From positions 62,001 through 126,000 of the forward strand of contig NZ_JAHXYI010000010.1 in NCBI RefSeq assembly GCF_019970045.1: a stretch of 64,000 nucleotides of DNA, in the 5' to 3' direction. The stretch is from Chryseobacterium sp. GVT01B. GTDB lineage: Bacteria > Bacteroidota > Bacteroidia > Flavobacteriales > Weeksellaceae. Positions within the stretch are counted from its first letter, which is position 1; each line of letters begins with the position of its first letter. The notes under the pieces were generated by a model, which had not been told where the DNA came from, did no database searches, and was given only the letters and a program-made list of their open reading frames with translations. This document shows, one piece after another, positions 33,915 to 41,797 of the stretch. The translations under genes and the position numbers were made by a program.

Positions 33915-34190
33915 TACCGTAATTGAAAACGCAAAGATCAAATTAAAAAATATACTCAAGCGAGCAAAGAAGAATCAATCAAGATTGATTTTATGAAGCT
34001 ACCGTTTTACATCCCACTTCATCAGTGGCGCAGCCACATCCCTTTGCTTCCTTATTTTAAAAAGAATAATAATTAAAAACTTTGCGTCAAAAACATATTT
34101 TGTTGGTAAACGCAAAGGCGCAAAAGTATATTAAAAACACCTGCTTTAAGGCACAAAGATTTTATCTACGATAAATTGAACACTTCATTA
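33908..34190 (+). repeat. long direct repeat, right copy (flanks XRE gene)
   Basis: The second copy of the block at 33000-33285, same orientation, same order of landmarks, ending in GGCACAAAGATTTTATCTACG. Differences are scattered single changes and short indels. Confidence 0.8.
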
Positions 34191-34233
34191 AAAAAACCAT
34201 GCTCCTTCGCGTTTTTTCCAACAAAGCAAATAC

Positions 34234-34944
34234 TTATATCTGCGGTGCTGTATCACCACCTTCTTTCTTCCCTAGCGAAGAATTTTTAGCCGCTTTCACC
34301 AGCTCATTGGTATCACTATAGAAAAACTCCCAGCCGGGAACATCCTTCATTGCTGTAATCAGACTGAAATAAGATTTCAAAGTTTTCTCCAAACCTTTAC
34401 GGATGGCAGTAGCACTTGTCATCTGACGAAGGTCTGCATTGGCGTCAGCCTGTTCGGAAAAAAGCGTTTCAAAATCCCGATGTTTCGTTTTCATATCTGC
34501 AAATGCTCTATCCAGAGAAAGAACAGATAGTTTCTGTATATTTTCGGGAGCTTCCAGTTCTTCTATCAGCTTTTTCATTTGGGCGGTTTGAGAAGAGTAG
34601 CTCAGCCTGTCGAGGTTCAGACCAAACTTCTTAAATACCTGATACAGTTCTTCTGCAGTTTGATAATTACTGGCGGAGGATAGTTTTCTGTAGCCGTTAA
34701 GGAAAGCTTTCAGGTTTCTGTACGCCCTGTCCCTTTCCTGATCTGCTGTTGCTACATCTACTCCTTTTCCGCTGTAGATCTGCTTTGTATAGACTTTATC
34801 ATAGTCGTCATACGAATACTGCAAAGCACTTATAAGAGGATGATTAATAATAACGGGATATTTGCCAGATAGGGCATTGGAAATAATTCTTTGAGCTAAA
34901 GTCGCAAGGTCTTTAGTACTCAACTCTGTGAGTGCAATTTTCAT
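34234..34944 (-). CDS. DUF6261-like protein of unknown function
   Basis: A 236-residue, largely helical protein starting MKIALTELSTKDLATLAQRI. Segments such as GVDVATADQERDRAYRNLKA and the C-terminal Lys-rich tail match the DUF6261 family I recall from Bacteroidetes; function unproven. I use ATG 34944, since the 12 upstream codons to 34980 look like leader sequence. No signal peptide, so cytoplasmic. Confident as a gene, less so in the family name. Confidence 0.7.
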   Translation of the reverse strand: MKIALTELSTKDLATLAQRIISNALSGKYPVIINHPLISALQYSYDDYDKVYTKQIYSGKGVDVATADQERDRAYRNLKAFLNGYRKLSSASNYQTAEELYQVFKKFGLNLDRLSYSSQTAQMKKLIEELEAPENIQKLSVLSLDRAFADMKTKHRDFETLFSEQADANADLRQMTSATAIRKGLEKTLKSYFSLITAMKDVPGWEFFYSDTNELVKAAKNSSLGKKEGGDTAPQI

Positions 34945-35019
34945 ACTTGTGTTTTTTGGTTTTAATAAATTAACACTCAAATATATAAAAAAGTTGTTTG
35001 GTTACAAACATACTTAAAA

Positions 35020-35171
35020 CAAACCTCCCGACACCTCGGAAAGTTCCTCGCAACTTGCAGGAGACTCCCCGACATCTCTGGAAGTCACAAACATATTTGT
35101 TTTTAATAATCCGAGGACTCGAAAGGTTTGTTTCACTATTGTTTTAGATTACCAGAAGTGTCGGGTGGTTG
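35020..35171. other. nested inverted repeats, possible structured element
   Basis: Outer arms CAAACCTCCCGACAC (35020-35034) and GTGTCGGGTGGTTG (35158-35171) are inverted, and immediately inside them CCTCGGA (35034-35040) pairs with TCCGAGG (35110-35116). The region is more GC-rich than its surroundings. It occupies most of the 34945-35326 gap in front of an AT-rich gene pair. No match to a known RNA family recognised. Confidence 0.5.
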
Positions 35172-35326
35172 CAAACGGGGGTGTTTTGAAGTGGGGAGAT
35201 TTTTTGGGTTACGGAAACCCGTAAGGTTTTGAGAGTGATGTAGTTTATATTTGGAGAAATTTCCGTAGAAATACGGAGATTATTGTAATAGTAGTTTTTT
35301 AAATTTGAGATATAAAAAATTTAATT

Positions 35327-35734
35327 ATGGAAGCAAATGTCCAATATAATGATTTTAAAGGCACAGCAGCTGCAGATATTTCAGATTCACTTAGTGTAAA
35401 TTTCAGTGGTGATAGCTTAGAAAGTTTTGCAGATTTTTTTAAACTTGATAAAAATAGATTTAAAATAATTGGCATTTCCTTCTATGGTGGAAAATCACCT
35501 AGTATTTCATTATTATGTGTTGATCTAGAAGAATCTACAACTGAAAAAGAATATATTGTAAGTATGAGAATAGATTGGCCTTATGAAGAACATCCTATAG
35601 ATGCTCTTTTTAAACGTTTTGAAGTTGTATTACATGAGAAATTTGATGAAAAATATTTACATTTAGATTATGATAATGAAGTTAGATATGAAGATTTTCA
35701 TGAACTGGAAGAAAATAAAAGTAATAAAGATTAA
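35327..35734 (+). CDS. hypothetical protein
   Basis: A 135-residue acidic protein with no signal peptide (MEANVQYNDFKGTAAADISD). An alternation of beta-like stretches (FKIIGISFYGG, YIVSMRIDWPYEEHP) and an acidic, charged end (YEDFHELEENKSNKD) are visible. I do not recognise the family. Size, acidity and position in an AT-rich patch beside another unfamiliar gene would fit an immunity-type protein, but nothing shows this. Base composition is clearly more AT-rich than neighbouring genes (AAT, GAT, TTA codons dominate). Confidence 0.65.
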   Translation: MEANVQYNDFKGTAAADISDSLSVNFSGDSLESFADFFKLDKNRFKIIGISFYGGKSPSISLLCVDLEESTTEKEYIVSMRIDWPYEEHPIDALFKRFEVVLHEKFDEKYLHLDYDNEVRYEDFHELEENKSNKD

Positions 35735-35801
35735 ATGAAATTTTCAATATTAAGCAAAAAATTGTTTGATATTGAAAATTTTTATTAATAAAACCATTTA
35801 A

Positions 35802-36644
35802 ATGAAAGGATTTTCTTTTTTTTTATTCATATTACTTTCTGTCTGTAGTTATTCTCAGGTATCAGTTCGCGGGTATTACAGAAAAGACGGCACTTATGTT
35901 CGTCCCCATGAAAGAACAGCTCCTAATTCAACTATTACAGATAATTATAGCTATAGAGGTAATTATAATCCAAATTTAGAATACAACACAATATCAACTA
36001 GAAACTCTTCATCAACGTATAATTATTATGACAATTCTTCTGCTAATTATGATAAAGAATGGGTAAATGGATATTATAAAACTGATGGAACCTATGTGAA
36101 TGGCTATTATCGTAAAAAGAGAAAAACTACAACATCATATTCTAGTAATTCCACATATAACTATTACAATAAATCAAATTCTACTTATTCGACAAAAAAA
36201 TATGTAAATACTACTAATGTAAATTTTAGAACTACTCCAGAAGTTAGAGACAATATTATAGCAGAGCTTAGTTTTTCAGATGAAGTAACATTTGTAGAAA
36301 CATTAGGATATTGGGATAAGGTAAAAGTAAAACAATACAATCCAAACACTTATAGCTATTCTATGATAGAAGGTTATATTAATAGTAGATACTTAACAAC
36401 AGTTGAAAATACTTATAGTAATACTATCGTAGCTAGCGAATCTAAAAATTTTAAGGTCAGTGTTAATAAAACATATTTCTGTACAACTCCTAATATTAAA
36501 GATATGAGAAAGGCATTTTTAGTTTATGGCGACCGAGTTTACGGAATTGCAGAATCGAAATACTTTATTTATACAGAATTTACTAATTCTTATGGACAAA
36601 AATCTGTTGGATGGATATTGAAGGATGATTTAATAAGAGAATAA
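35802..36644 (+). CDS. secreted SH3-domain protein with GYYrkDGTYV repeats
   Basis: A 280-residue protein with a Sec signal peptide (~1-18). The mature N-terminus has the motif VRGYYRKDGTYVRPHERTAP, seen in many bacterial surface proteins, and a second pair VNGYYKTDGTYVNGYYRK at about residues 88-105, separated by Ser/Tyr/Asn-rich linkers. Residues ~130-205 look like a bacterial SH3 domain (VNFRTTPEVRDNIIAELSFS), with a second, weaker one to the end. SH3 domains of this kind often bind peptidoglycan. AT-rich like the preceding gene, 67 bp away. Confidence 0.75.
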   Translation: MKGFSFFLFILLSVCSYSQVSVRGYYRKDGTYVRPHERTAPNSTITDNYSYRGNYNPNLEYNTISTRNSSSTYNYYDNSSANYDKEWVNGYYKTDGTYVNGYYRKKRKTTTSYSSNSTYNYYNKSNSTYSTKKYVNTTNVNFRTTPEVRDNIIAELSFSDEVTFVETLGYWDKVKVKQYNPNTYSYSMIEGYINSRYLTTVENTYSNTIVASESKNFKVSVNKTYFCTTPNIKDMRKAFLVYGDRVYGIAESKYFIYTEFTNSYGQKSVGWILKDDLIRE

Positions 36645-36864
36645 TAAAAAATACATAATCAGTTTATCAATATCTATATTGGTTTATTCCAAAGATTAAT
36701 TAATACTAGGAAATCAAATGAGATTTGAATATAAAATAAAAAACAAAGCTTACAAACCAACAAACTACTGAAATTCAGAATTTGTTGGAAAGTTATGCTC
36801 TTTTTGAGAAGAAATATAAATATGCTCATTAGCAGCTCCTGAACTCAGATATCTAATCTCTGTT

Positions 36865-36884
36865 GAGATTCCTGCGGAATGACA
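36865..36884. repeat. GTCATTCCG palindrome, solitary arm
   Basis: GAGATTCCTGCGGAATGACA, one arm of the GTCATTCCG family, in the 423-bp gap 36645-37067. The rest of the gap is AT-rich without a recognisable gene. Confidence 0.6.
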
Positions 36885-36978
36885 TAAAGGACGTGGGAAG
36901 CTGTACGTATGATAAAGAGAGCATGGAATTACAGTTGGGTGCTGAATAACAATGAGAATGGGAAAATTATTCTGAAAA

Positions 36979-37005
36979 AAACGGGCTAAAGCCCGTTTCT
37001 ATTGA
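36979..37005. repeat. GGCTAAAGCC-type repeat
   Basis: AAACGGGCTAAAGCCCGTTT followed by CTATTGA, identical in its core to the right half of the copy at 59218-59286. It could also form a terminator stem for either flanking gene. Confidence 0.7.
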
Positions 37006-37067
37006 TGTTGAGACTCTTCACTCCATTACATTTCATTCAGAATGACAGTTTTCCTTATGAATACCAT

Positions 37068-37829
37068 TTAAGATTTTAACAACACTGCTCCATCCTTCAA
37101 AACCATATACTCCTGTCCTACTTCCTCTGAAATACGCTTCATATCATTGTCATCAAAAAGCTGAGGAATATAAAATTTTTCATGAGCAAACAATCCGTAA
37201 TGGATGGGCACTAGTTTTTTAGCATGTAAAAGATGGGCTGCGGCAAAGGCTTCTTTCAGACTGAGGGAAGCGGGAACAGGGCTGTATTCTAATCCGATGA
37301 TTTCAAAATTGACCACAACACCGTTTACGGGTAAAAATGCGTAATCTATATTGGGATTTTCTTTTCCGAGCTTCCAGAACTGGTTGTGCCAGATGGTGTC
37401 TCCACCATGAAAGATCTTTGTTTCCCCGTCATCCACAATCCAGGAAGACTGTATTTCTCCCAATCCATCCATAGCAAATACGGGTTTGAAGGTGATTTTG
37501 TTTTCTGTAAAGGTTTCATTCAGATCAAGAATAATGATCTCTGCGTCAATTACAATTTTTCTTACCACGGCTTCAAGCCCTTTATATACTATCAGTTTTC
37601 CGTCTTTCTTCAGGCATTTTCTGATGACTCCTTTATCAAAATGGTCAAGGTGCATATGGGTAAACAGAATATAATCAGCCTTTACATGGTCTGAAAATTC
37701 TATAAGATTCTCTACAGCATCTCCCAAAACGGGTTTATAATAAGAGTAATCTTCTACAGCGTCTATTAAGATGGTTTTGTTGTGTGAAGTAAGCTGAATG
37801 CCTGCCCAGTTTAGCTTTTGTATTTTCAT
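37068..37829 (-). CDS. MBL fold metallo-hydrolase
   Basis: A 253-residue protein of the UlaG/RomA-like MBL group (MKIQKLNWAGIQLTSHNKTI at the start). The zinc motif THMHLDHFD is present, then FHGGDTIWHNQF and a late VPIHYGLFAHEKFYIP. Members hydrolyse phosphodiester or lactone bonds; substrate unknown. I start it at ATG 37829, since the longer frame to 37874 reads 15 residues without family match. Single gene. Confidence 0.8.
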   Translation of the reverse strand: MKIQKLNWAGIQLTSHNKTILIDAVEDYSYYKPVLGDAVENLIEFSDHVKADYILFTHMHLDHFDKGVIRKCLKKDGKLIVYKGLEAVVRKIVIDAEIIILDLNETFTENKITFKPVFAMDGLGEIQSSWIVDDGETKIFHGGDTIWHNQFWKLGKENPNIDYAFLPVNGVVVNFEIIGLEYSPVPASLSLKEAFAAAHLLHAKKLVPIHYGLFAHEKFYIPQLFDDNDMKRISEEVGQEYMVLKDGAVLLKS

Positions 37830-37904
37830 ATTCTTTTTTTCAGCAAAGGAAAAGACTTCCGAAGGGCCAGTCAATAAACAAAAGATAATTAATGCCCTTG
37901 TGTG

Positions 37905-38065
37905 GAAGTTAAAACGCTAGGGGCACTAAGAATTTAATAATGAAAATATTTTTTCGCTCGCAAGTGCATTTCATTCAGCAAAGAATATAACCATTGCTAA
38001 GCGATAGCGCCTTTGCGGACATAAAAATAAAATTAAAATCTTTGTGAACATTGCGTTAAAAAACA
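37905..38065. repeat. ACGC/GGCGC-type dispersed repeat (diverged)
   Basis: A degenerate relative of the repeat at 60510-60600: AAACGCTAGGGGCACTAAG, CGCTCGCAAGTGCATTTCA, CAGCAA and CTTTGCGGACAT occur in order. It fills most of the gap between the MBL and Crp/Fnr genes. Confidence 0.5.
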
Positions 38066-38068
38066 ATG

Positions 38069-38611
38069 CTAATGAATACGCTTTCTGATTCTGCTTAAAG
38101 AGATAGGCGTAATGCCAATGTAAGAGGCGAGATATTTTAAAGGAATATTCTGGATGTAATGAGGTTTGTTCTTCAGAAGATATTCATACAAATCCTGAGG
38201 TGTATTTTTCAACAGGAGCATTTCCCTTTTCATAGCAGCATTAAGCTTTCTGCTGAGATAATAATTCTGAACGAAACGGCAGTGCGGGTTTAAAACAAAC
38301 ATATCTTTCACCTCATCAAGGGTGATTTCCCATGCCAGCCCGCCGTTAATAGATTCATAAACAGCATCGGATTCTTTTTCGTCAACGGTAAAAATATCTC
38401 CGGGAAAGTAAAATTCTGCACAGATTTCAGTATCGATATCAGTTGTGTTGCTGATATAATATTTACGAACAAGCCCATCTTCTAAAAGATAGGCTTTATT
38501 GTTCGTAAACAGAGTTTTTTTTGAAAATTCAACCTCAGCAAATTTCTCCCATACAGGATCACAATCCTCTACGTTCAGGTGTGAAAACAGTTTTTTGTTG
38601 ATCGTTGCCAA
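38069..38611 (-). CDS. Crp/Fnr family transcriptional regulator
   Basis: A 180-residue regulator, shorter than the other two Crp/Fnr proteins in the window (191 and 199). A reduced cyclic-nucleotide-type barrel (EFSKKTLFTNNKAYLLEDG) precedes the C-terminal helix-turn-helix LKYLASYIGITPISLSRIRK. It begins 16 bp after the hutU stop on the same strand, so it may be read from the hutU transcript. No sign that it controls histidine use. Confidence 0.85.
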   Translation of the reverse strand: MATINKKLFSHLNVEDCDPVWEKFAEVEFSKKTLFTNNKAYLLEDGLVRKYYISNTTDIDTEICAEFYFPGDIFTVDEKESDAVYESINGGLAWEITLDEVKDMFVLNPHCRFVQNYYLSRKLNAAMKREMLLLKNTPQDLYEYLLKNKPHYIQNIPLKYLASYIGITPISLSRIRKRIH

Positions 38612-38627
38612 TACTGAATATTATATT

Positions 38628-40613
38628 TTACAGTAAATTTTCGTCTACAAGGTTCGGAAGGGTTACTTTCAGATTAGGTTCTGCTTCCATCGCTCTTTTA
38701 ATAGCGAAAACAGCACCTTCGTTTCTTGCCCAGCTTCTTCTTGAGATTCCGTTGTTTACATCCCAGAAAAGCATAGACTTCAGTCTTCTGTCGGCATCAT
38801 CGCTTCCGTCCAGCAGCATTCCGAAACCACCGTTGATCACTTCACCCCAGCCTACTCCACCACCATTGTGAATCGAAACCCAGGTAGCTCCTCGGAAACT
38901 GTCACCAATAACATTGTGAATAGCCATATCTGCGGTAAATCTTGATCCGTCATAGATATTGGAAGTCTCTCTGTAAGGAGAATCTGTCCCCGAAACATCA
39001 TGATGATCTCTTCCCAATACTATAGGCCCGATTTCTCCGTTTTTAATAGCTTTGTTGAAGGCTTCTGCAATTTTCATTCTTCCTTCTGCATCTGCATAAA
39101 GGATTCTGGCCTGAGAACCTACCACAAGTTTATTTTCCTGTGCTCCTTTAATCCATTGGATATTGTCTTTCATCTGCTGCTGAATCTCTTCAGGAGAGTT
39201 TTTCACCATTTCTTCCAATACTGCACACGCAATATCATCGGTTTTCTGCAGATCTTCCGGATTTCCGCTGGAACATACCCAACGGAACGGCCCGAAACCG
39301 TAATCAAAACACATAGGTCCCATAATATCCTGTACATAACTCGGATATTTGAATTCTCTTCCTAATGTAGGATTTTCTGCCATCACATCAGCTCCGGCTC
39401 TGGAAGCTTCCAATAAAAAGGCATTTCCATAATCAAAGAAATAGGTTCCTTTTGCTGTATGTTTGTTGATGGCTGCAGCATGTCTTCTTAATGTTTCCTG
39501 AACTTTTTCTTTGAATAACTCAGGATTTTCAGCCATCATTGTATTAGATTCTTCAAACGTCTGTCCTACCGGATAGTAACCACCAGCCCAAGGATTGTGA
39601 AGCGAAGTCTGATCTGAACCGATATCAATCCTTAAGTCTTCCTGATCAAATTTCTCCCAGACATCAACAATATTTCCAAGGTAAGCTAAAGAAACGGTTT
39701 CTTTATTAGCCTGTGCTTCTCTTACTCTTTTTACCAGTTCGTCAAGGTTTTCATAGATCTCATTTACCCACTTCTGATCGTGACGGATCTTTGTAATCTT
39801 CGGATTTACTTCTGCACATACAGTAACGCAGCCTGCAATATTACCGGCTTTTGGCTGAGCTCCGCTCATTCCTCCTAATCCTGAAGTCACGAAAAGTCCT
39901 CCTTTCGGTTCTTTTTTGATTTTTCTGAAAGCATTTAATGCTGTAATAGTTGTTCCGTGAACAATTCCCTGCGGACCAATATACATATAACTTCCCGCTG
40001 TCATCTGCCCATATTGTGTAACACCTAATGCATTGAACTTTTCCCAATCATCCGGTTTTGAATAGTTCGGGATCATCATTCCGTTTGTAACAACAACTCT
40101 TGGTGCATCTTTATGAGACGGGAACAATCCCATTGGATGTCCTGAATACATCACCAATGTCTGCTCATTATTCATTTCCGACAGATATTTCATCGTCAGC
40201 AGATACTGAGCCCAATTGGAGAATACAGCTCCGTTTCCACCATAGGTAATCAATTCGTGAGGATGCTGTGCTACTGCATAATCCAGGTTATTCTGAATCA
40301 TCAGCATAATAGCTTTCGCCTGCTCAGATTGTCCCGGATAGTCTGTAATAGGCCTCGCCTTCATTTCGTAATCCGGACGGAAACGGTACATATAAATCCT
40401 TCCGTAATCTTCCAGTTCCTGCTTAAATTCAGGAATCAGTTCTGCGTGAAACTGAGGATCAAAATAACGTAATGCATTCTTCAATGCCAGTTTTTTCTCT
40501 TCTTCTCCTAAAATTTCTTTACGCTTCGGAGCATGGTTGATATTGGTCTCGTATGGTTTTGGTTGTGGCAGCTGATTAGGAATCCCCTGCTGTATCTGTT
40601 CTTGAAATGTCAT
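38628..40613 (-). CDS. hutU: urocanate hydratase
   Basis: A 661-residue urocanase, the second enzyme of histidine breakdown (urocanate to imidazolonepropionate, NAD+ as catalytic electrophile). The NAD loop SGLGGMSGAQPKAGNIAGCV and active-site segment FDYGFGPFRWVCSSGNPED are visible. It is about 100 residues longer than the common proteobacterial enzyme (~557), matching the long form of Bacteroidetes and eukaryotes. I start it at ATG 40613 (MTFQEQIQQGIPN). No other hut gene is adjacent. The tandem heptamer repeat at 40710-40765 lies 97 bp upstream of the start. Confidence 0.95.
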   Translation of the reverse strand: MTFQEQIQQGIPNQLPQPKPYETNINHAPKRKEILGEEEKKLALKNALRYFDPQFHAELIPEFKQELEDYGRIYMYRFRPDYEMKARPITDYPGQSEQAKAIMLMIQNNLDYAVAQHPHELITYGGNGAVFSNWAQYLLTMKYLSEMNNEQTLVMYSGHPMGLFPSHKDAPRVVVTNGMMIPNYSKPDDWEKFNALGVTQYGQMTAGSYMYIGPQGIVHGTTITALNAFRKIKKEPKGGLFVTSGLGGMSGAQPKAGNIAGCVTVCAEVNPKITKIRHDQKWVNEIYENLDELVKRVREAQANKETVSLAYLGNIVDVWEKFDQEDLRIDIGSDQTSLHNPWAGGYYPVGQTFEESNTMMAENPELFKEKVQETLRRHAAAINKHTAKGTYFFDYGNAFLLEASRAGADVMAENPTLGREFKYPSYVQDIMGPMCFDYGFGPFRWVCSSGNPEDLQKTDDIACAVLEEMVKNSPEEIQQQMKDNIQWIKGAQENKLVVGSQARILYADAEGRMKIAEAFNKAIKNGEIGPIVLGRDHHDVSGTDSPYRETSNIYDGSRFTADMAIHNVIGDSFRGATWVSIHNGGGVGWGEVINGGFGMLLDGSDDADRRLKSMLFWDVNNGISRRSWARNEGAVFAIKRAMEAEPNLKVTLPNLVDENLL

Positions 40614-40709
40614 ATTGCTATTTAAAGGTCTATGTTGAAACAATGTTTGAAGTTTTAAAGATATTCAAAATAGGAAATATAGGCAAGTGAAAGGATGAAA
40701 ATGGCTTTA

Positions 40710-40765
40710 GGTTTAAGGTTTAAGGTTTAAGGTTTAAGGTTTAAGGTTTAAGGTTTAAGGTTTAA
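40710..40765. repeat. eight tandem copies of GGTTTAA
   Basis: Eight exact 7-bp units, preceded by a partial unit (CTTTA), in the divergent gap between hutU and the DUF559 element. Copy number could vary by slippage. Resemblance to telomere repeats is coincidental in a circular chromosome. Confidence 0.9.
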
Positions 40766-40830
40766 GCAAAATTATTGAATCCGGATATCTCACAATTTGA
40801 TATTAATACTATATTTGAATATACACAACT

Positions 40831-40892
40831 CAATTCCCCTCCTCCGGAGGGGTGGATTCCAAAGTTATCAACTTTGGAAGACGGGGTGGTTA
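40831..40892 (-). repeat. two-hairpin 'ACCACCCCGTC' repeat, copy 4 (left end of the DUF559 unit)
   Basis: On the minus strand it reads AACCACCCCGTCTT, hairpin A, AATCCA, hairpin B, GAATTG. Hairpin A here is CCAAAGTT-ATC-AACTTTGG (plus strand), a stem sequence unlike other copies yet fully self-complementary. Hairpin B arms are CCCCTCC and GGAGGGG. It is in inverted orientation to copy 5 at 41314-41375. Confidence 0.85.
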
Positions 40893-40903
40893 AAAACACA
40901 ATA

Positions 40904-41407
40904 ATGAAAGAAATCCTCACCGTTATCAACGGAATTCCTATCCGCAGGAACTTCGTAGAAAATCTTCCTTACAATCCCCATTTAAAAATTTTATTAAAAG
41001 AAAAACGCAAAGCCCGAATTCTGGGTGAAGTGATCTTCTGGAAGAAAGTTCGTGCAAAGACCTTTCATCATATTGATCTTGACAGACAAAGGATTATTGG
41101 AAATTATATTGTTGATTTTTATGTGAAAACTTTGGGATTAATTATAGAAATAGATGGTTCAAGCCATGATGACAAACAGATTTATGATGGGATAAGAGAA
41201 GAGTATCTGGAATCTTTAGGACTGTTAGTTTTCAGAATAAGTGATTTTGATGTGAGGAATAATATGAGTGTGGTGATGGGGGAATTGGAGGATTTTATTG
41301 TATTTCACTATGGAACCACCCCGTCTTCAAAAATTCTTGATTTTTTGAATCCACCCCTCCAGAGGAGGGGAATTGCCTTTACTAAAAGAAGTTGTTATTC
41401 AACATGA
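40904..41407 (+). CDS. DUF559 domain-containing protein (PD-(D/E)XK endonuclease-like)
   Basis: A 167-residue protein of the DUF559 family, related to Vsr-type and restriction-endonuclease-like nucleases. The probable active-site line is D71 (NYIVDFYV) followed by E82-x-D84 (IIEIDGSSHDD), with E42 as a possible further ligand; the end RISDFDVRNN is also typical. I start it at ATG 40904; a longer frame from TTG 40775 would be translated from the left repeat. The frame instead runs into the right repeat, so residues ~137-158 (from GTTPSSKILDFLNP) are repeat-encoded and atypical. Inverted repeats enclose the gene. Confidence 0.85.
   Translation: MKEILTVINGIPIRRNFVENLPYNPHLKILLKEKRKARILGEVIFWKKVRAKTFHHIDLDRQRIIGNYIVDFYVKTLGLIIEIDGSSHDDKQIYDGIREEYLESLGLLVFRISDFDVRNNMSVVMGELEDFIVFHYGTTPSSKILDFLNPPLQRRGIAFTKRSCYST
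41314..41375 (+). repeat. two-hairpin 'ACCACCCCGTC' repeat, copy 5 (right end of the DUF559 unit)
   Basis: AACCACCCCGTCTT, hairpin A (TCAAAAA against TTTTTTGA), AATCCA, hairpin B CCCCTCC-AGA-GGAGGGG (perfect), GAATTG. It is the inverted partner of 40831-40892. It lies within the 3' part of the DUF559 reading frame. No target-site duplication is visible outside the two ends. Confidence 0.85.
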
Positions 41408-41411
41408 AAAA

Positions 41412-41434
41412 GCCTTACTGAAATACAGCAAGGC
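41412..41434. terminator. terminator between DUF559 and acidic-protein genes
   Basis: Arms GCCTTACTG and CAGCAAGGC (one mismatch) with a 5-base loop; further outside, AACATG and CATGTT also pair. The flanking genes are convergent. Confidence 0.65.
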
Positions 41435-41454
41435 ATGTTTATTATCGTCAAAGT

Positions 41455-41748
41455 TTAAGTCAGAACATCATCGTTTTCTTCTTCATGATCATCTTCATTA
41501 TCGCTGAGACTCCAGTAGTTGTTCTCTTCATCTTCTTCTCCTATTTCTTCCATTTCATCATCGTCATCGGCTCCTGGAATATCTAAGCCTTTATCTATTT
41601 TATCCTCATCAAAATCTTCATCTAAAATAGGATTCCCGTCTCCATCGAGCGAAATATGTTTTTCTCTCTTAAATATATCCTCGTTAGGGTTATAATCCAT
41701 CTGTTCTAACCTCTTGTTTTGTTGATTAATATTTTTCTCTGGTGCCAT
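41455..41748 (-). CDS. small highly acidic protein
   Basis: A 97-residue protein dominated by Asp and Glu, especially after residue 40 (GADDDDEMEEIGEEDEEN). The N-terminus (MAPEKNINQQNKRLEQMDYN) is less biased. No signal peptide or domain recognised; probably disordered. Similar acidic small proteins are widespread in this group of bacteria. Its start is 50 bp after the hydroxyacid dehydrogenase stop (41798), on the same strand. Confidence 0.7.
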   Translation of the reverse strand: MAPEKNINQQNKRLEQMDYNPNEDIFKREKHISLDGDGNPILDEDFDEDKIDKGLDIPGADDDDEMEEIGEEDEENNYWSLSDNEDDHEEENDDVLT

Positions 41749-41797
41749 GATATTTAAGATTTTAGGTTTATATAATCAAAACAAAAATAATTCCAAG

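Noticed and set aside
40710..40765. CRISPR-like or telomere-like array
   Set aside because: The units are 7 bp without spacers, so it is a simple tandem repeat.
40775..40903. N-terminal extension of the DUF559 protein from a TTG start
   Set aside because: The 43 extra residues are translated from the left repeat and have no counterpart in the DUF559 domain; ATG 40904 is better placed.
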